From positions 1-31,112 of IMG/VR virus record IMGVR_UViG_3300000176_000034: a DNA stretch of 31,112 bases; one strand, 5' to 3'. The notes under the pieces were generated by a model. It did not search any database and was not told the DNA's origin. It saw only the letters and a list, made by a program, of their open reading frames with translations. The position numbers and the translations under genes were made by a program. Shown here one piece after another: positions 6,751-13,725 of the stretch. This stretch comes from a virus. Each line of letters opens with the position of its first letter. Position 1 is the stretch's first letter.

Positions 6751-7551
6751 ATGTCAATAACACCAGTATTTTTAGGCGAGAAGCCAAATGGCGTATCACC
6801 ATCACGTGTAAGCCAATTCAAAAAATGCCCTCGCCAGTATCAATACGTAAGTGTTGAAAAGTTGCCAGAGAAGAAATCTATTGATGCCTACCGTGGGACA
6901 ATCTTCCACGCAGTTCTAGAAAACCTTTTCAAAGACCAGCCAACAGCACAAGACCGGACCATCGAAAACGCAATGGCAGAGTTCCGTAAGGTATACCCGG
7001 AATACATGACGCCAGAAATTGCAGGCGAAATGGGGCTTGATTCCGAGGCTCAACAAAAGATGGCTGCGGACATCACTTCGCACATTCGTACCTATTACAC
7101 GATAGAAGACCCTACAAAAATCAATCTTGTTTCTACCGAAATGAGAGTTGACTACGACATGGGCGGATTCGGACTTCGTGGAATTATTGACCGCCTCGAC
7201 CGAAAAGAAGATGGAACGCTAGAAATTGTTGACTACAAGACTGGCAAAACACCAAAGCCCCGATACCAAGCAGAGGCACTTCAAGCCTGCAAAATCTATG
7301 CCTACCTTTGCCAAGAAGTTCATGGTGAAAGACCAACAAGTCTTCGCCTTATTTATGTAAAAAACGGCGACACCATTGCAAAAGCCGTTACTGATAGGGA
7401 CATTCGTGATGCTGAACTAAACGTCAGAAAGACGTGGGGCTCTATTGAGGCCTGTTATGAAGCAGGTGTGTTCCCTCCAAAACCGTCGGTCTTATGTGGC
7501 TGGTGTTCGTTCCAAGATGTTTGTGAGAAGGACAACAACTCACCTTTCTAA
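6751..7551 (+). CDS. PD-(D/E)XK nuclease, RecB/Cas4-like with Fe-S cysteines
   Basis: The 266-aa product matches the PDDEXK_1 family of RecB-type exonucleases. Visible are the N-terminal SPSRVSQFKKCPRQY helix, the GTIFHAVLENLF motif, the acidic GIIDRLD motif, the catalytic IVDYKTGK core, and the C-terminal CGWCSFQDVC. Cys26, Cys249, Cys252 and Cys258 have the spacing of the 4Fe-4S cluster of AddB and Cas4. It probably trims DNA ends in phage replication or recombination, or degrades host DNA. It stands alone between two promoters. No Cas1 or Cas2 is near, so a CRISPR role is not supported. Confidence 0.88.
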   Translation: MSITPVFLGEKPNGVSPSRVSQFKKCPRQYQYVSVEKLPEKKSIDAYRGTIFHAVLENLFKDQPTAQDRTIENAMAEFRKVYPEYMTPEIAGEMGLDSEAQQKMAADITSHIRTYYTIEDPTKINLVSTEMRVDYDMGGFGLRGIIDRLDRKEDGTLEIVDYKTGKTPKPRYQAEALQACKIYAYLCQEVHGERPTSLRLIYVKNGDTIAKAVTDRDIRDAELNVRKTWGSIEACYEAGVFPPKPSVLCGWCSFQDVCEKDNNSPF

Positions 7552-7571
7552 CACCTCCTACATTTCAACTA

Positions 7572-7611
7572 TTGACAAAACAGAAAAGGGTTCTACGCTT
7601 TTGTTTGTCAA
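7572..7611 (+). promoter_or_regulatory. Capsid operon promoter inside an inverted repeat
   Basis: TTGACA (7572-7577, a perfect -35), a 16-base spacer and TACGCT (7594-7599) form the best promoter in the window. TTGACAAA (7572-7579) is repeated inverted as TTTGTCAA (7604-7611), with similarity continuing inwards, so the -35 lies in one arm of a possible operator. Confidence 0.6.
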
Positions 7612-7612
7612 G

Positions 7613-7634
7613 ACCATTGGGTTAGCCCTTTGGT
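7613..7634 (+). promoter_or_regulatory. 5' leader hairpin before the scaffold gene
   Basis: ACCA/TGGT and GGG/CCC pair around a TTAG loop with a symmetric TT mismatch, ending 11 bases before the TAAGGAG ribosome binding site. It may stabilise the capsid mRNA 5' end. Confidence 0.35.
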
Positions 7635-7657
7635 AAAGAAAGTCGTAAGGAGATTAC

Positions 7658-8368
7658 GTGGCACGAAAGTTAGTGCGTCTTAACATTCAAGAGACGAGCG
7701 GTGTAGACCACCCTGCTCACCTCACTGAAGGTTGGGTCGTTATGAAGTCTGCGGAGTCATCCGAAGTAACGGCGGTTCTTGACGAACTGCGCCCTACAGA
7801 TTCCCCTGTAGAGGCAATCACACCTGTTTCCAAGGAGGAAACTATGTCAGAAACCCCAGAGGTTGTTATCATCCCTGAGGAAGCGACTGACGCCGACATC
7901 CTAAAGGCAATGCCTGCAGCGATTCGTAAGATGCTCACAGAAGCAACGGCTAACGCCGAGGCTGCTCTAAGCGAAAGCGCTGCCCTTCAGGCAGAACTTC
8001 GCAAAGAGCGTGACGCACGTGCGGACGAAGCAGCAGTTGTTAAGGCTTCGGCTTGGTCTCACCTCAGCATTGACCCTTCAATCGTAGGACCTGCACTCCG
8101 TCGTCTCTCAGAGACAGACGAAGTTCTTGCTTCAGAGATTGTTAAGGCTCTTGATGCCGCTAACGCACAAGTAGAGACAAATGCTGTCTTCACTGAAATC
8201 GGCAGCGACTCAACTGTTTCAGTCAATGACGCTTACTCAAAGATGGAATCACTTGCTAAGTCTGCTGTTGCAGACGGCGTTGCTCCTTCATTTGAATCAG
8301 CACTCATGTCTGTTGCTCAAAGCAATCCAGACCTGTACACACAGTACCTTAACGAGAAAGGTCGTTAA
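7658..8368 (+). CDS. Capsid scaffold / head maturation-type protein (long form)
   Basis: GTG at 7658 follows TAAGGAG (7646-7652) by 5 bases. The 236-aa product begins with RLNIQETSGVDHPAHLTEG and WVVMKSA, a short N-terminal motif common in phage proteins encoded just before the decoration and major capsid proteins. The rest is acidic, Ala/Glu-rich and helical, with a predicted coiled coil around residues 95-130, as expected of an internal scaffold. It lacks a recognisable protease catalytic triad. It lies directly before the decoration and major capsid genes, under the strong promoter at 7572. A second start inside the gene (7844) probably makes a scaffold-only form. Confidence 0.82.
   Translation: MARKLVRLNIQETSGVDHPAHLTEGWVVMKSAESSEVTAVLDELRPTDSPVEAITPVSKEETMSETPEVVIIPEEATDADILKAMPAAIRKMLTEATANAEAALSESAALQAELRKERDARADEAAVVKASAWSHLSIDPSIVGPALRRLSETDEVLASEIVKALDAANAQVETNAVFTEIGSDSTVSVNDAYSKMESLAKSAVADGVAPSFESALMSVAQSNPDLYTQYLNEKGR
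7844..8368 (+). CDS. Nested internal start: short scaffold form (174 aa)
   Basis: Inside the scaffold gene, AAGGAGG (7832-7838) stands 5 bases before an in-frame ATG at 7844. This is a better ribosome binding site than that of the long form, so a 174-aa product starting MSETPEVVIIPEE is likely. It contains the whole acidic, helical scaffold part without the VDHPAH N-terminus. The arrangement recalls lambda, where Nu3 scaffold is nested in the C protease gene. Production of both forms is inferred. Confidence 0.6.
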   Translation: MSETPEVVIIPEEATDADILKAMPAAIRKMLTEATANAEAALSESAALQAELRKERDARADEAAVVKASAWSHLSIDPSIVGPALRRLSETDEVLASEIVKALDAANAQVETNAVFTEIGSDSTVSVNDAYSKMESLAKSAVADGVAPSFESALMSVAQSNPDLYTQYLNEKGR

Positions 8369-8370
8369 TC

Positions 8371-8808
8371 ATGGCATTTGAACAGAATCCATATGCTGTA
8401 AAGATTACGCTCGTAGCAGACTCATCACTTACTGCTGCAAGCCAGTTCTTGTTTGTTGCTCCTTCAACTGCCATCACAGGCACACCAAGCGCAACTGCAA
8501 TCACTGCAATCACACAGCGTCCAATTGGCGTTCTTCAGAACCAGCCAAAGATTTACACTAACGCAGCAGGCGCAACTCAAGGATACTCAGAAGCAGAAGT
8601 AACTGTTTCTGGTGTTTGCAAAGTTCAAGCCGGTGGAAACATCAGCGTTGGTTCAGTAATCGGCGTAAACGCAACTGGCCAAGCCGTTGCAATTGTTGCC
8701 GGAACTGCGACAACTCAATACATCCTAGGCACCGCTTTGTCGGCTGGAGTATCTGGTGACATTGTTACCGTTGCTATCAGTTGTGCAAACGCTGCTCGTG
8801 CGGCATAA
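8371..8808 (+). CDS. Capsid decoration protein (DUF2190-like)
   Basis: The 145-aa product is rich in Ala, Thr, Val and Gly, with a predicted beta-barrel. Features typical of small head-decoration proteins are ITQRPIGVLQNQP, the EAEVTVSGVCKVQAG strand and GGNISVGSVIGVNATGQAV. Such proteins bind the outside of the capsid and stabilise it. It sits between the scaffold and the major capsid protein, 2 bases after the scaffold stop, with a weak GAAAGG ribosome binding site. Confidence 0.85.
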   Translation: MAFEQNPYAVKITLVADSSLTAASQFLFVAPSTAITGTPSATAITAITQRPIGVLQNQPKIYTNAAGATQGYSEAEVTVSGVCKVQAGGNISVGSVIGVNATGQAVAIVAGTATTQYILGTALSAGVSGDIVTVAISCANAARAA

Positions 8809-8823
8809 GGAAGGACATAAACC

Positions 8824-9828
8824 ATGCCACAGCCAAACGTAAATAATGTTCACATTGACGCAATTTTGACTAACATCTCGGTTGCTTACATTCAGAACAC
8901 TGCAAACTTTATTGCAGACAAAGTATTCCCAGTAGTTCCAGTGGACAAGAAGAGTAACCTATACTTCAAGTACACCAAGGACGACTGGTTCCGTGACGAA
9001 GCACAACGTCGTTCAGACGGCACTGCTTCAGCAGGTTCAGGCTACGGACTGACCACCGACAACTACACCACAGACGTGTACGCCTTTCACAAGGACATCG
9101 GTGACCAGACTCGTGCTAACGCAGACAACCCACTTAACCCAGACATGGAAGCAACGCAATTTGTAACACAGCGTCTTCTTCTTCGTCGTGAAGTTCAATG
9201 GGCTACCGACTTCTTCGCCGCAGGCGTATGGACCGGTGGAGATGTTGCAGGAAACGCCTCACCAAACGGAACAACCACAACTGCGTTCTGGAACGACTAT
9301 GTTTCAGCACCAACTACATACACTTCTAACCCAATTGAAGTAGTGGACGCCGCTAAGGCACAGATTCTAAGCACCACTGGATACGAGCCAAACACATTCG
9401 TGCTTGGTTACAAAGTATTCCAAATGCTTAAGAATCACCCATTGCTCGTTGACCGTTACAAGTACACCCAAGCCGGTGCAATCATTACTGAAGACTTGCT
9501 TGCGCAACTCTTCGGTGTTGACCGTGTACTCGTTGCTAAGGCAGTAGTTAACTCAGGTAAGGAAGGCACTAACGCTCAGTCATACGGTTTCACAACTGGT
9601 AACTCAGCGCTACTTTGCTACACCGCACCTAACCCGGGCCTCTTGACACCATCTGCTGGTTACACATTCATGTGGACTGGCGTTTCTGGTGGACTTGGCT
9701 CAACTGTTGGTGTTTCACGCTTCCGTATGGAAGAGTTGAAGGCTGACCGTGTTGAGGCTGAAGTTGCATTCGACAACAAAGTTGTTGCTGCAGACCTCGG
9801 TTACTTCTGGTCAAACATCATCGCCTAG
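8824..9828 (+). CDS. Major capsid protein
   Basis: ATG at 8824 follows a strong AAGGAAGGA site. The 334-aa product shows the usual order of an HK97-fold capsid protein of the phage coat type: an N-terminal FIADKVFPVVPVDKKS segment, the YFKYTKDDWFRDEAQRR region, a long central domain with RLLLRREVQWATDFFAAG, the NTFVLGYKVFQMLKNHPLL segment, and a C-terminal part with RVEAEVAFDNKVV. Its position right after scaffold and decoration genes supports the call. The N-terminus is compact with no separate delta domain, consistent with use of the separate scaffold upstream. No tail or connector genes follow directly, which is unusual. Confidence 0.92.
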   Translation: MPQPNVNNVHIDAILTNISVAYIQNTANFIADKVFPVVPVDKKSNLYFKYTKDDWFRDEAQRRSDGTASAGSGYGLTTDNYTTDVYAFHKDIGDQTRANADNPLNPDMEATQFVTQRLLLRREVQWATDFFAAGVWTGGDVAGNASPNGTTTTAFWNDYVSAPTTYTSNPIEVVDAAKAQILSTTGYEPNTFVLGYKVFQMLKNHPLLVDRYKYTQAGAIITEDLLAQLFGVDRVLVAKAVVNSGKEGTNAQSYGFTTGNSALLCYTAPNPGLLTPSAGYTFMWTGVSGGLGSTVGVSRFRMEELKADRVEAEVAFDNKVVAADLGYFWSNIIA

Positions 9829-9844
9829 TTTTAAATTAGAAAGT

Positions 9845-10138
9845 ATGCCCGCTTTCACGCATCGTATCGTTAAAAGTTTTCCTCACAACGGTACGATGCT
9901 GGAGGCGGGCTCTTTCGCTTCTAGCCAAGATTGGACATGGCAAGGAAAGTTTTACGTCGAAACCATGGGTTGGGCGAAACCCCTAGGTCAAGATGAAGTC
10001 CAAGGACTTAACAACACGCCCGTAGTAGAAACTCCCGCCAAAGCGGTTGAGGTAAAAAAAGCAGTAAAGAAAGCACCAGCCAAAAAGGCTCCTGCTAAAA
10101 AAACGGCTGCCAAGGCTGTAAAAACTTCCGAGAAATAA
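9845..10138 (+). CDS. Small protein with histone-H1-like Lys/Ala tail (97 aa)
   Basis: The frame is open further upstream into the capsid gene, but the ATG at 9845, just past the capsid stop, is the likely start. Residues 1-60 form a small folded part (SFPHNGTMLEAGSFASSQDW). The last 30 or so are almost only Lys, Ala, Pro and Val with repeats of AKKAPAKK, like histone H1 C-terminal tails. Such tails bind DNA or acidic surfaces without sequence specificity. It may help condense DNA in the head or act as a connector. The ribosome binding site is weak, and a CGAG/CTCG hairpin with six T follows. Confidence 0.75.
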   Translation: MPAFTHRIVKSFPHNGTMLEAGSFASSQDWTWQGKFYVETMGWAKPLGQDEVQGLNNTPVVETPAKAVEVKKAVKKAPAKKAPAKKTAAKAVKTSEK

Positions 10139-10164
10139 TCCTCGCTTTTTTCCTCGGCATGGTG

Positions 10165-10170
10165 TAACTT
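10165..10170 (+). promoter_or_regulatory. -10 box of a possible leaderless promoter
   Basis: TAACTT is followed by exactly 6 bases and the ATG at 10177. There is no ribosome binding site and no clear -35, so this is one of several TANNNT-N6-start arrangements in the window. Confidence 0.35.
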
Positions 10171-10176
10171 ACACGT

Positions 10177-10437
10177 ATGTCATTCAGAGAGGCGCAAGCC
10201 CGTTTAGAGCAGGGGTCGGTCTGCAAACTATCTGTAACCTATCAGTCTTTTGACAAAGACGATAGAGAAGTATTTGATGGATGGGTCAAAGACCGCAAAC
10301 CTGTAAATTTCATTGTCCGAGTCGTTGCAAGTGACGGCGTACAAATCAGCGAGAAGACGATTCGCCATCATCTCATTGGTCAATGTATGTGTCCTGATGA
10401 CGCAGTGTGGAAAGGCGCTTACCGTGCCACTTCGTGA
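10177..10437 (+). CDS. Small HTH-like protein (86 aa)
   Basis: The ATG at 10177 has no ribosome binding site and lies 6 bases after a TAACTT -10 box. The product ends in a pattern that looks like a recognition helix of a helix-turn-helix (GVQISEKTIRHHLIGQC) followed by MCPDD. I recall similar short Cys-ending HTH proteins in actinophages, with no defined role. It may regulate the downstream phosphoesterase operon or act like a small terminase subunit. It overlaps the next gene by 14 bases. Confidence 0.75.
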   Translation: MSFREAQARLEQGSVCKLSVTYQSFDKDDREVFDGWVKDRKPVNFIVRVVASDGVQISEKTIRHHLIGQCMCPDDAVWKGAYRATS

Positions 10438-11650
10438 TGCTGAAGATTCTCTTCCAAAAAGACATAAGAACGAAATACCAAAAGGCTTAGAGCCAACAAT
10501 TAAATGGGATGGCAAAAAGGGCTACATTGATACGCCTGCGCTTGCCGTTGAGCCAGACCCCGCAATTTGGAGTGAACTAATTGCCGACTGGGGACTATCA
10601 CCAGACTTAACAGAAATTGTTGAGGGTTCAGTTCACATTCGTGGATGGGACACAAACGTTGGTGAAGGAAACGTCCAACGTATGCGTTATTACCGTGCAT
10701 CAATTCGCACCAAAGAACGTGCTGCTGACACAGAAGACATAGAGGCACTTTGCGAACTTGTTATGAAATACAAAGCGCCAAGGGCTGCAAAAAAAGGTGG
10801 CACGGGAAACCGTGCTTTTCTTATTTTGTGCTCTGACTGGCAAGCAGGAAAAGATGAAGGTGGCGGCACTGAAGCGCTTATTGAGCGAATCATAATCACC
10901 ATTGACAAAGTTATAGAACGAATTAATGAATTGATTAAAGTAGGCCGTGCACCTTCATACATTTATGTAGTGGGTCTTGGTGATTTAATTGAAGGATGCG
11001 ACGGACACTATGCGCAACAAAGTTTTTCAGTGGACCAAGACCGCAGAAGCCAAGTAAGAATTGTTCGTAGATTAATTCTTCGTCTTGTAAATGATTTAGT
11101 AAAGAACTTTGACATTCCAATTATCTTGGGCGCTGTACCCGGAAACCACGGAGAAAACAGAAAAAATGGAAAAAGTTTCACCACACTTACTGACAATGAT
11201 GATTTAGCCGTCTTTGAGCAATTGGGAGAAATATTTGCAGGCAATCCCGATTTCTATGCAAACGTTTCTGTCCCCGACATTGATAAAGTTTTGAATCCTG
11301 ACGACCTTACTCTCACTTACGACATTGCTGGCGTACCCTGCAGTTTTGCTCATGGTCACCAATTCAGAAGCGGTGGCGGCGGTTCACAAGGCAAGATTGA
11401 AAATTGGTGGAAGGGCCAAGTAATGGGACAGCAAGCGGTTGGAAGCGCAGCCATTTTGTTCTCTGGACACTTTCACCACTTTCTTACAAGTGAGGCAAGT
11501 GGTAGAACCTGTTTCCAAACTCCGGCTCTTGATGGAGGAAGTAAGTGGTTTACAGGTACTTCAGGCCAAAACTCACCAGCCGGTCTTCTTTGTCTAGGCA
11601 TCGGTCTTGACTACGGAAAACGTGGTTGGGGCGACTTGCTTATTATATGA
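10424..11650 (+). CDS. Calcineurin-like metallophosphoesterase
   Basis: I chose the GTG at 10424, which has GGAAAGG 8 bases upstream, over longer in-frame starts that run into the previous gene. The 408-aa product has an N-terminal region of about 125 residues without clear motifs, then the metallophosphoesterase blocks: SDWQAGK, GLGDLIEG, PGNHGEN, AHGHQ and SGHFHH. The first block reads D-x-Q instead of the usual D-x-H, as in many phage members. These enzymes bind two metals and cut phosphodiesters; phage members are often annotated as DNA exonucleases of the SbcD/Mre11 superfamily. It leads an operon of overlapping genes (ATGA into the next). Confidence 0.9.
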   Translation: MPLRDAEDSLPKRHKNEIPKGLEPTIKWDGKKGYIDTPALAVEPDPAIWSELIADWGLSPDLTEIVEGSVHIRGWDTNVGEGNVQRMRYYRASIRTKERAADTEDIEALCELVMKYKAPRAAKKGGTGNRAFLILCSDWQAGKDEGGGTEALIERIIITIDKVIERINELIKVGRAPSYIYVVGLGDLIEGCDGHYAQQSFSVDQDRRSQVRIVRRLILRLVNDLVKNFDIPIILGAVPGNHGENRKNGKSFTTLTDNDDLAVFEQLGEIFAGNPDFYANVSVPDIDKVLNPDDLTLTYDIAGVPCSFAHGHQFRSGGGGSQGKIENWWKGQVMGQQAVGSAAILFSGHFHHFLTSEASGRTCFQTPALDGGSKWFTGTSGQNSPAGLLCLGIGLDYGKRGWGDLLII

Positions 11651-11994
11651 AATACTACCTATCGGGCCCAATGGAGGGCATACCAAACGGAAATTACGAT
11701 GTCTTCTCAGAGGCGATTCAAAGGCTTTCAAAAGAAGGCATTGAGGTTGTCTGCCTAGCAAGCAAAGAATCCCCTGAGGGGCAAATGAAGGCCCGTATAG
11801 CGGCTCTCATGGACTGCGACGCAGTTATTGTTTTGCCTTGGTGGGCTGCATCAAATGATTCAAAGACTGAAGCGCTTGTTGCGGTTTCTACCAAAAAAGA
11901 AATTTACGCATTTAAAAAGAATGAAGCAAACATTCTCCAGCATCTTCCAAATGTAAACATCATCACCAGAGCAGAGGTTCTATCAAATGTCTGA
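11647..11994 (+). CDS. DUF4406 / nucleoside deoxyribosyltransferase-like protein
   Basis: The start is the ATG of an ATGA overlap with the phosphoesterase; a longer frame from 11626 is not needed. The 115-aa product has YLSGPMEGIPNGNYDVFSEA at its N-terminus, the family's substrate-binding motif, and MDCDAVIVLPWWAASNDSKT in the middle. DUF4406 proteins share the fold of nucleoside 2-deoxyribosyltransferases, which move deoxyribose between bases. It probably acts on nucleotides or nucleosides in the infected cell. The actual substrate is unknown. Confidence 0.85.
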   Translation: MKYYLSGPMEGIPNGNYDVFSEAIQRLSKEGIEVVCLASKESPEGQMKARIAALMDCDAVIVLPWWAASNDSKTEALVAVSTKKEIYAFKKNEANILQHLPNVNIITRAEVLSNV

Positions 11995-12478
11995 TGCTGC
12001 ATGGACTGACGGAACAGATAATGAAGTCTGGGATGTAAGCCCTTGGGAACTTCTCCCGGGCGTGCGCACGGGCGATGAATTAACACGTGGTGAAAAAGCG
12101 GCGGACCAAGTTCGCAATCGAATGGGTTCATGGGGGTTCGTCGGCTCTTTCTTGGGGTTCATGGCAATTTGGGGAATTGTAAATTCTCTTGCATTTAGAA
12201 ATCATGGCTTTGACCCTTACCCATACATTCTTTTAAATTTGTTTCTATCTATGCTCGCTGGTTTACAGGGCGCAATTCTTCTTATTGCAGCCAAGCGTGC
12301 AGACGCAGTGGCCGCAGAGCAGGCGCTTAGCCACTTAACAATTTCCAAATCAAGTAGTGAGTTAATAAAAGATGTAAGAAATGAACTTGCTAAGACAGCC
12401 GAAATGACTAAGATAATCAAACGCTTATCTGATGAAATTCACCAAACCGTTAAAGAAAAAGGAAACCAAAGTGAGTAA
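11987..12478 (+). CDS. DUF1003-like membrane protein
   Basis: The 163-aa product has the DUF1003 core: GEKAADQVRNRMGSWGFV, a first membrane helix (about residues 49-70), the FDPYPYILLNLFLSMLAG motif, and a second helix (about 79-103). A charged, probably coiled-coil cytoplasmic tail follows. DUF1003 proteins occur in bacteria and some actinophages and have no firm function. A role in changing the host membrane is possible; with two membrane helices a holin-like role cannot be excluded, though the long tail argues against it. It overlaps both neighbours by 8 bases. Confidence 0.85.
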   Translation: MSDAAWTDGTDNEVWDVSPWELLPGVRTGDELTRGEKAADQVRNRMGSWGFVGSFLGFMAIWGIVNSLAFRNHGFDPYPYILLNLFLSMLAGLQGAILLIAAKRADAVAAEQALSHLTISKSSSELIKDVRNELAKTAEMTKIIKRLSDEIHQTVKEKGNQSE

Positions 12479-12965
12479 GAACACATACGAATCAATTAAC
12501 AATTTTCTCTATGCTGAAGATGCAAGGATTAAAGCCATGGAGGGAAACCCATCGTATGTAATCTCGCAAAGCAGTTCCAATTCAGAAACTTCAAAGTTGC
12601 CTACAGAGCGACTAATGGCTGGCAAAGACGACCGTTTTCGCCAAATACTTTTGGAAATGCTTGAACTTCATGACCGTAAGCAGTCTGACTATGGGCGTAC
12701 AGAAGACCCTTTCTCAAACGTAAGGGCATCCGAGGACTATGGTATTCCGGGCTGGATAGGTAGCCTCATTCGTGCCAATGACAAAAATCGACGCCTTCAA
12801 AAGGCTGCGAGTGGCTCAACCATGACCAATGAGTCAATCGAAGATAGTCTCATTGACGGAGCCAACTATTACGTCATCGCTCTTATTCTTTACCGTGAAT
12901 GGCTTGCCAAGCAGCCAAAAGCAGCCTGCAAGTGCGGTGGCAACTGCAAGTGCGGTAAGTCTTAA
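12471..12965 (+). CDS. DUF1599/MazG-like protein with Cys-rich tail
   Basis: I chose the GTG at 12471 (8-base overlap, AAGGA upstream) over an ATG at 12432 deep in the previous gene. The 164-aa product has the all-helical pattern of the DUF1599/nucleotide-modification-associated family: LHDRKQSDYGRTEDPFSNVR, SEDYGIPGW, RANDKNRRLQ and ESIEDSLIDGANYYVIAL. Relatives resemble MazG-type nucleotide pyrophosphohydrolases. The final 12 residues, CKCGGNCKCGKS, hold four Cys in a metallothionein-like spacing not usual for the family. It likely works with the DUF4406 protein in nucleotide metabolism. Confidence 0.82.
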   Translation: MSKNTYESINNFLYAEDARIKAMEGNPSYVISQSSSNSETSKLPTERLMAGKDDRFRQILLEMLELHDRKQSDYGRTEDPFSNVRASEDYGIPGWIGSLIRANDKNRRLQKAASGSTMTNESIEDSLIDGANYYVIALILYREWLAKQPKAACKCGGNCKCGKS

Positions 12966-12968
12966 AAA

Positions 12969-12997
12969 TTCAAAAAATGTGGCAAACTAGATACAGT
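12969..12997 (+). promoter_or_regulatory. Candidate promoter of the fibre module
   Basis: TTCAAA (12969-12974), a 17-base spacer and TACAGT (12992-12997) precede the 13022 start, which has an AGGAG site. Predicted 5' leader is about 18 bases. Confidence 0.45.
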
Positions 12998-13021
12998 AAT
13001 CACGAACTCTAGGAGTCCACT

Positions 13022-13696
13022 ATGGCGCAGGTTTTCACCAACTCTGGCTTGACCGTAATCTTCAACCAGTTGAGCATTGGTGCTACGCCTTCCTCATCAT
13101 CAGTTACCTACTACGTAGGTCTGACACAGGGCGGCACAGGAACAACAGTTCCAGCAGCAACAGCAACTCTTGCTACTTTTGGTGGCGCATTTAGCGAAAT
13201 GTCAGGTTCTGGCTACGTTCGCCAATCAGTGAGTTTTGGAACACCTTCATTGGCAACTGCCTACAATGCTTCAACTCCACTTCTTACAACTACCACTTCA
13301 GCGTCAGCATCATCTGGCTCATGGGTAGTTACCCTTACTTCTACAACCGGTCTTTTGGTCGGAATGTCAATTGTTGTTGGAACAGAGTCTGTAAAGACAA
13401 TCACTGGAATCAACGGAAACCAAGTTGTTCTTTCGTCAGCACTTGCAAGCACTCAGGCCTCTGGCGTTACAGTAACTGCTGGTGACGCAGTAAGTGGTGA
13501 GCGCTCAGCCGGAGCAGCCGTAACTTTCAGCGCAACTGGAACATGGCCTGCTGCAACTGGATACTTCATTACAAACACATCTTCGGGAACTAGCGGAACA
13601 GCGTTCTACTTCTCTAATTTTGCGGACGCTTCAACACCAACGCTTTCTGCTAACGACACCCTCAAGGTCACGCCTACTTGGTTGTTGAGCAACTAA
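13022..13696 (+). CDS. Phage virion structural protein (224 aa)
   Basis: ATG at 13022 follows AGGAG by 7 bases. The product is rich in Thr, Ser, Ala and Gly and predicted all-beta. It begins MAQVFTNSGLTVIFNQL and YYVGLTQGG, an opening seen in minor structural proteins, and near its end has WPAATGYFITNTSSGTSGT and DTLKVTPTW. An insert of about 60 residues in the middle (TSTTGLLVGMSIVVGTESV) looks like an extra small beta-domain. It heads the fibre module and may be a minor tail or baseplate protein. No enzymatic motif is present. Confidence 0.72.
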   Translation: MAQVFTNSGLTVIFNQLSIGATPSSSSVTYYVGLTQGGTGTTVPAATATLATFGGAFSEMSGSGYVRQSVSFGTPSLATAYNASTPLLTTTTSASASSGSWVVTLTSTTGLLVGMSIVVGTESVKTITGINGNQVVLSSALASTQASGVTVTAGDAVSGERSAGAAVTFSATGTWPAATGYFITNTSSGTSGTAFYFSNFADASTPTLSANDTLKVTPTWLLSN

Positions 13697-13725
13697 TAGA
13701 CTTGACCCCATAGACAGGGGCGCAG

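Noticed and set aside
6751-7551. Cas4 of a CRISPR adaptation module
   Set aside because: Fe-S cysteines fit both Cas4 and AddB/RecB nucleases, but no Cas1, Cas2 or repeats are present.
10129-10151. Possible terminator CGAG/CTCG plus six T after the Lys-rich protein
   Set aside because: The stem has only 4 bp with an 8-base loop; too weak to annotate although the T-run is suggestive.
12432-12470. ATG at 12432 as start of the DUF1599-like gene
   Set aside because: It would overlap the membrane protein gene by 47 bases; the GTG at 12471 has a ribosome site and the usual short overlap.
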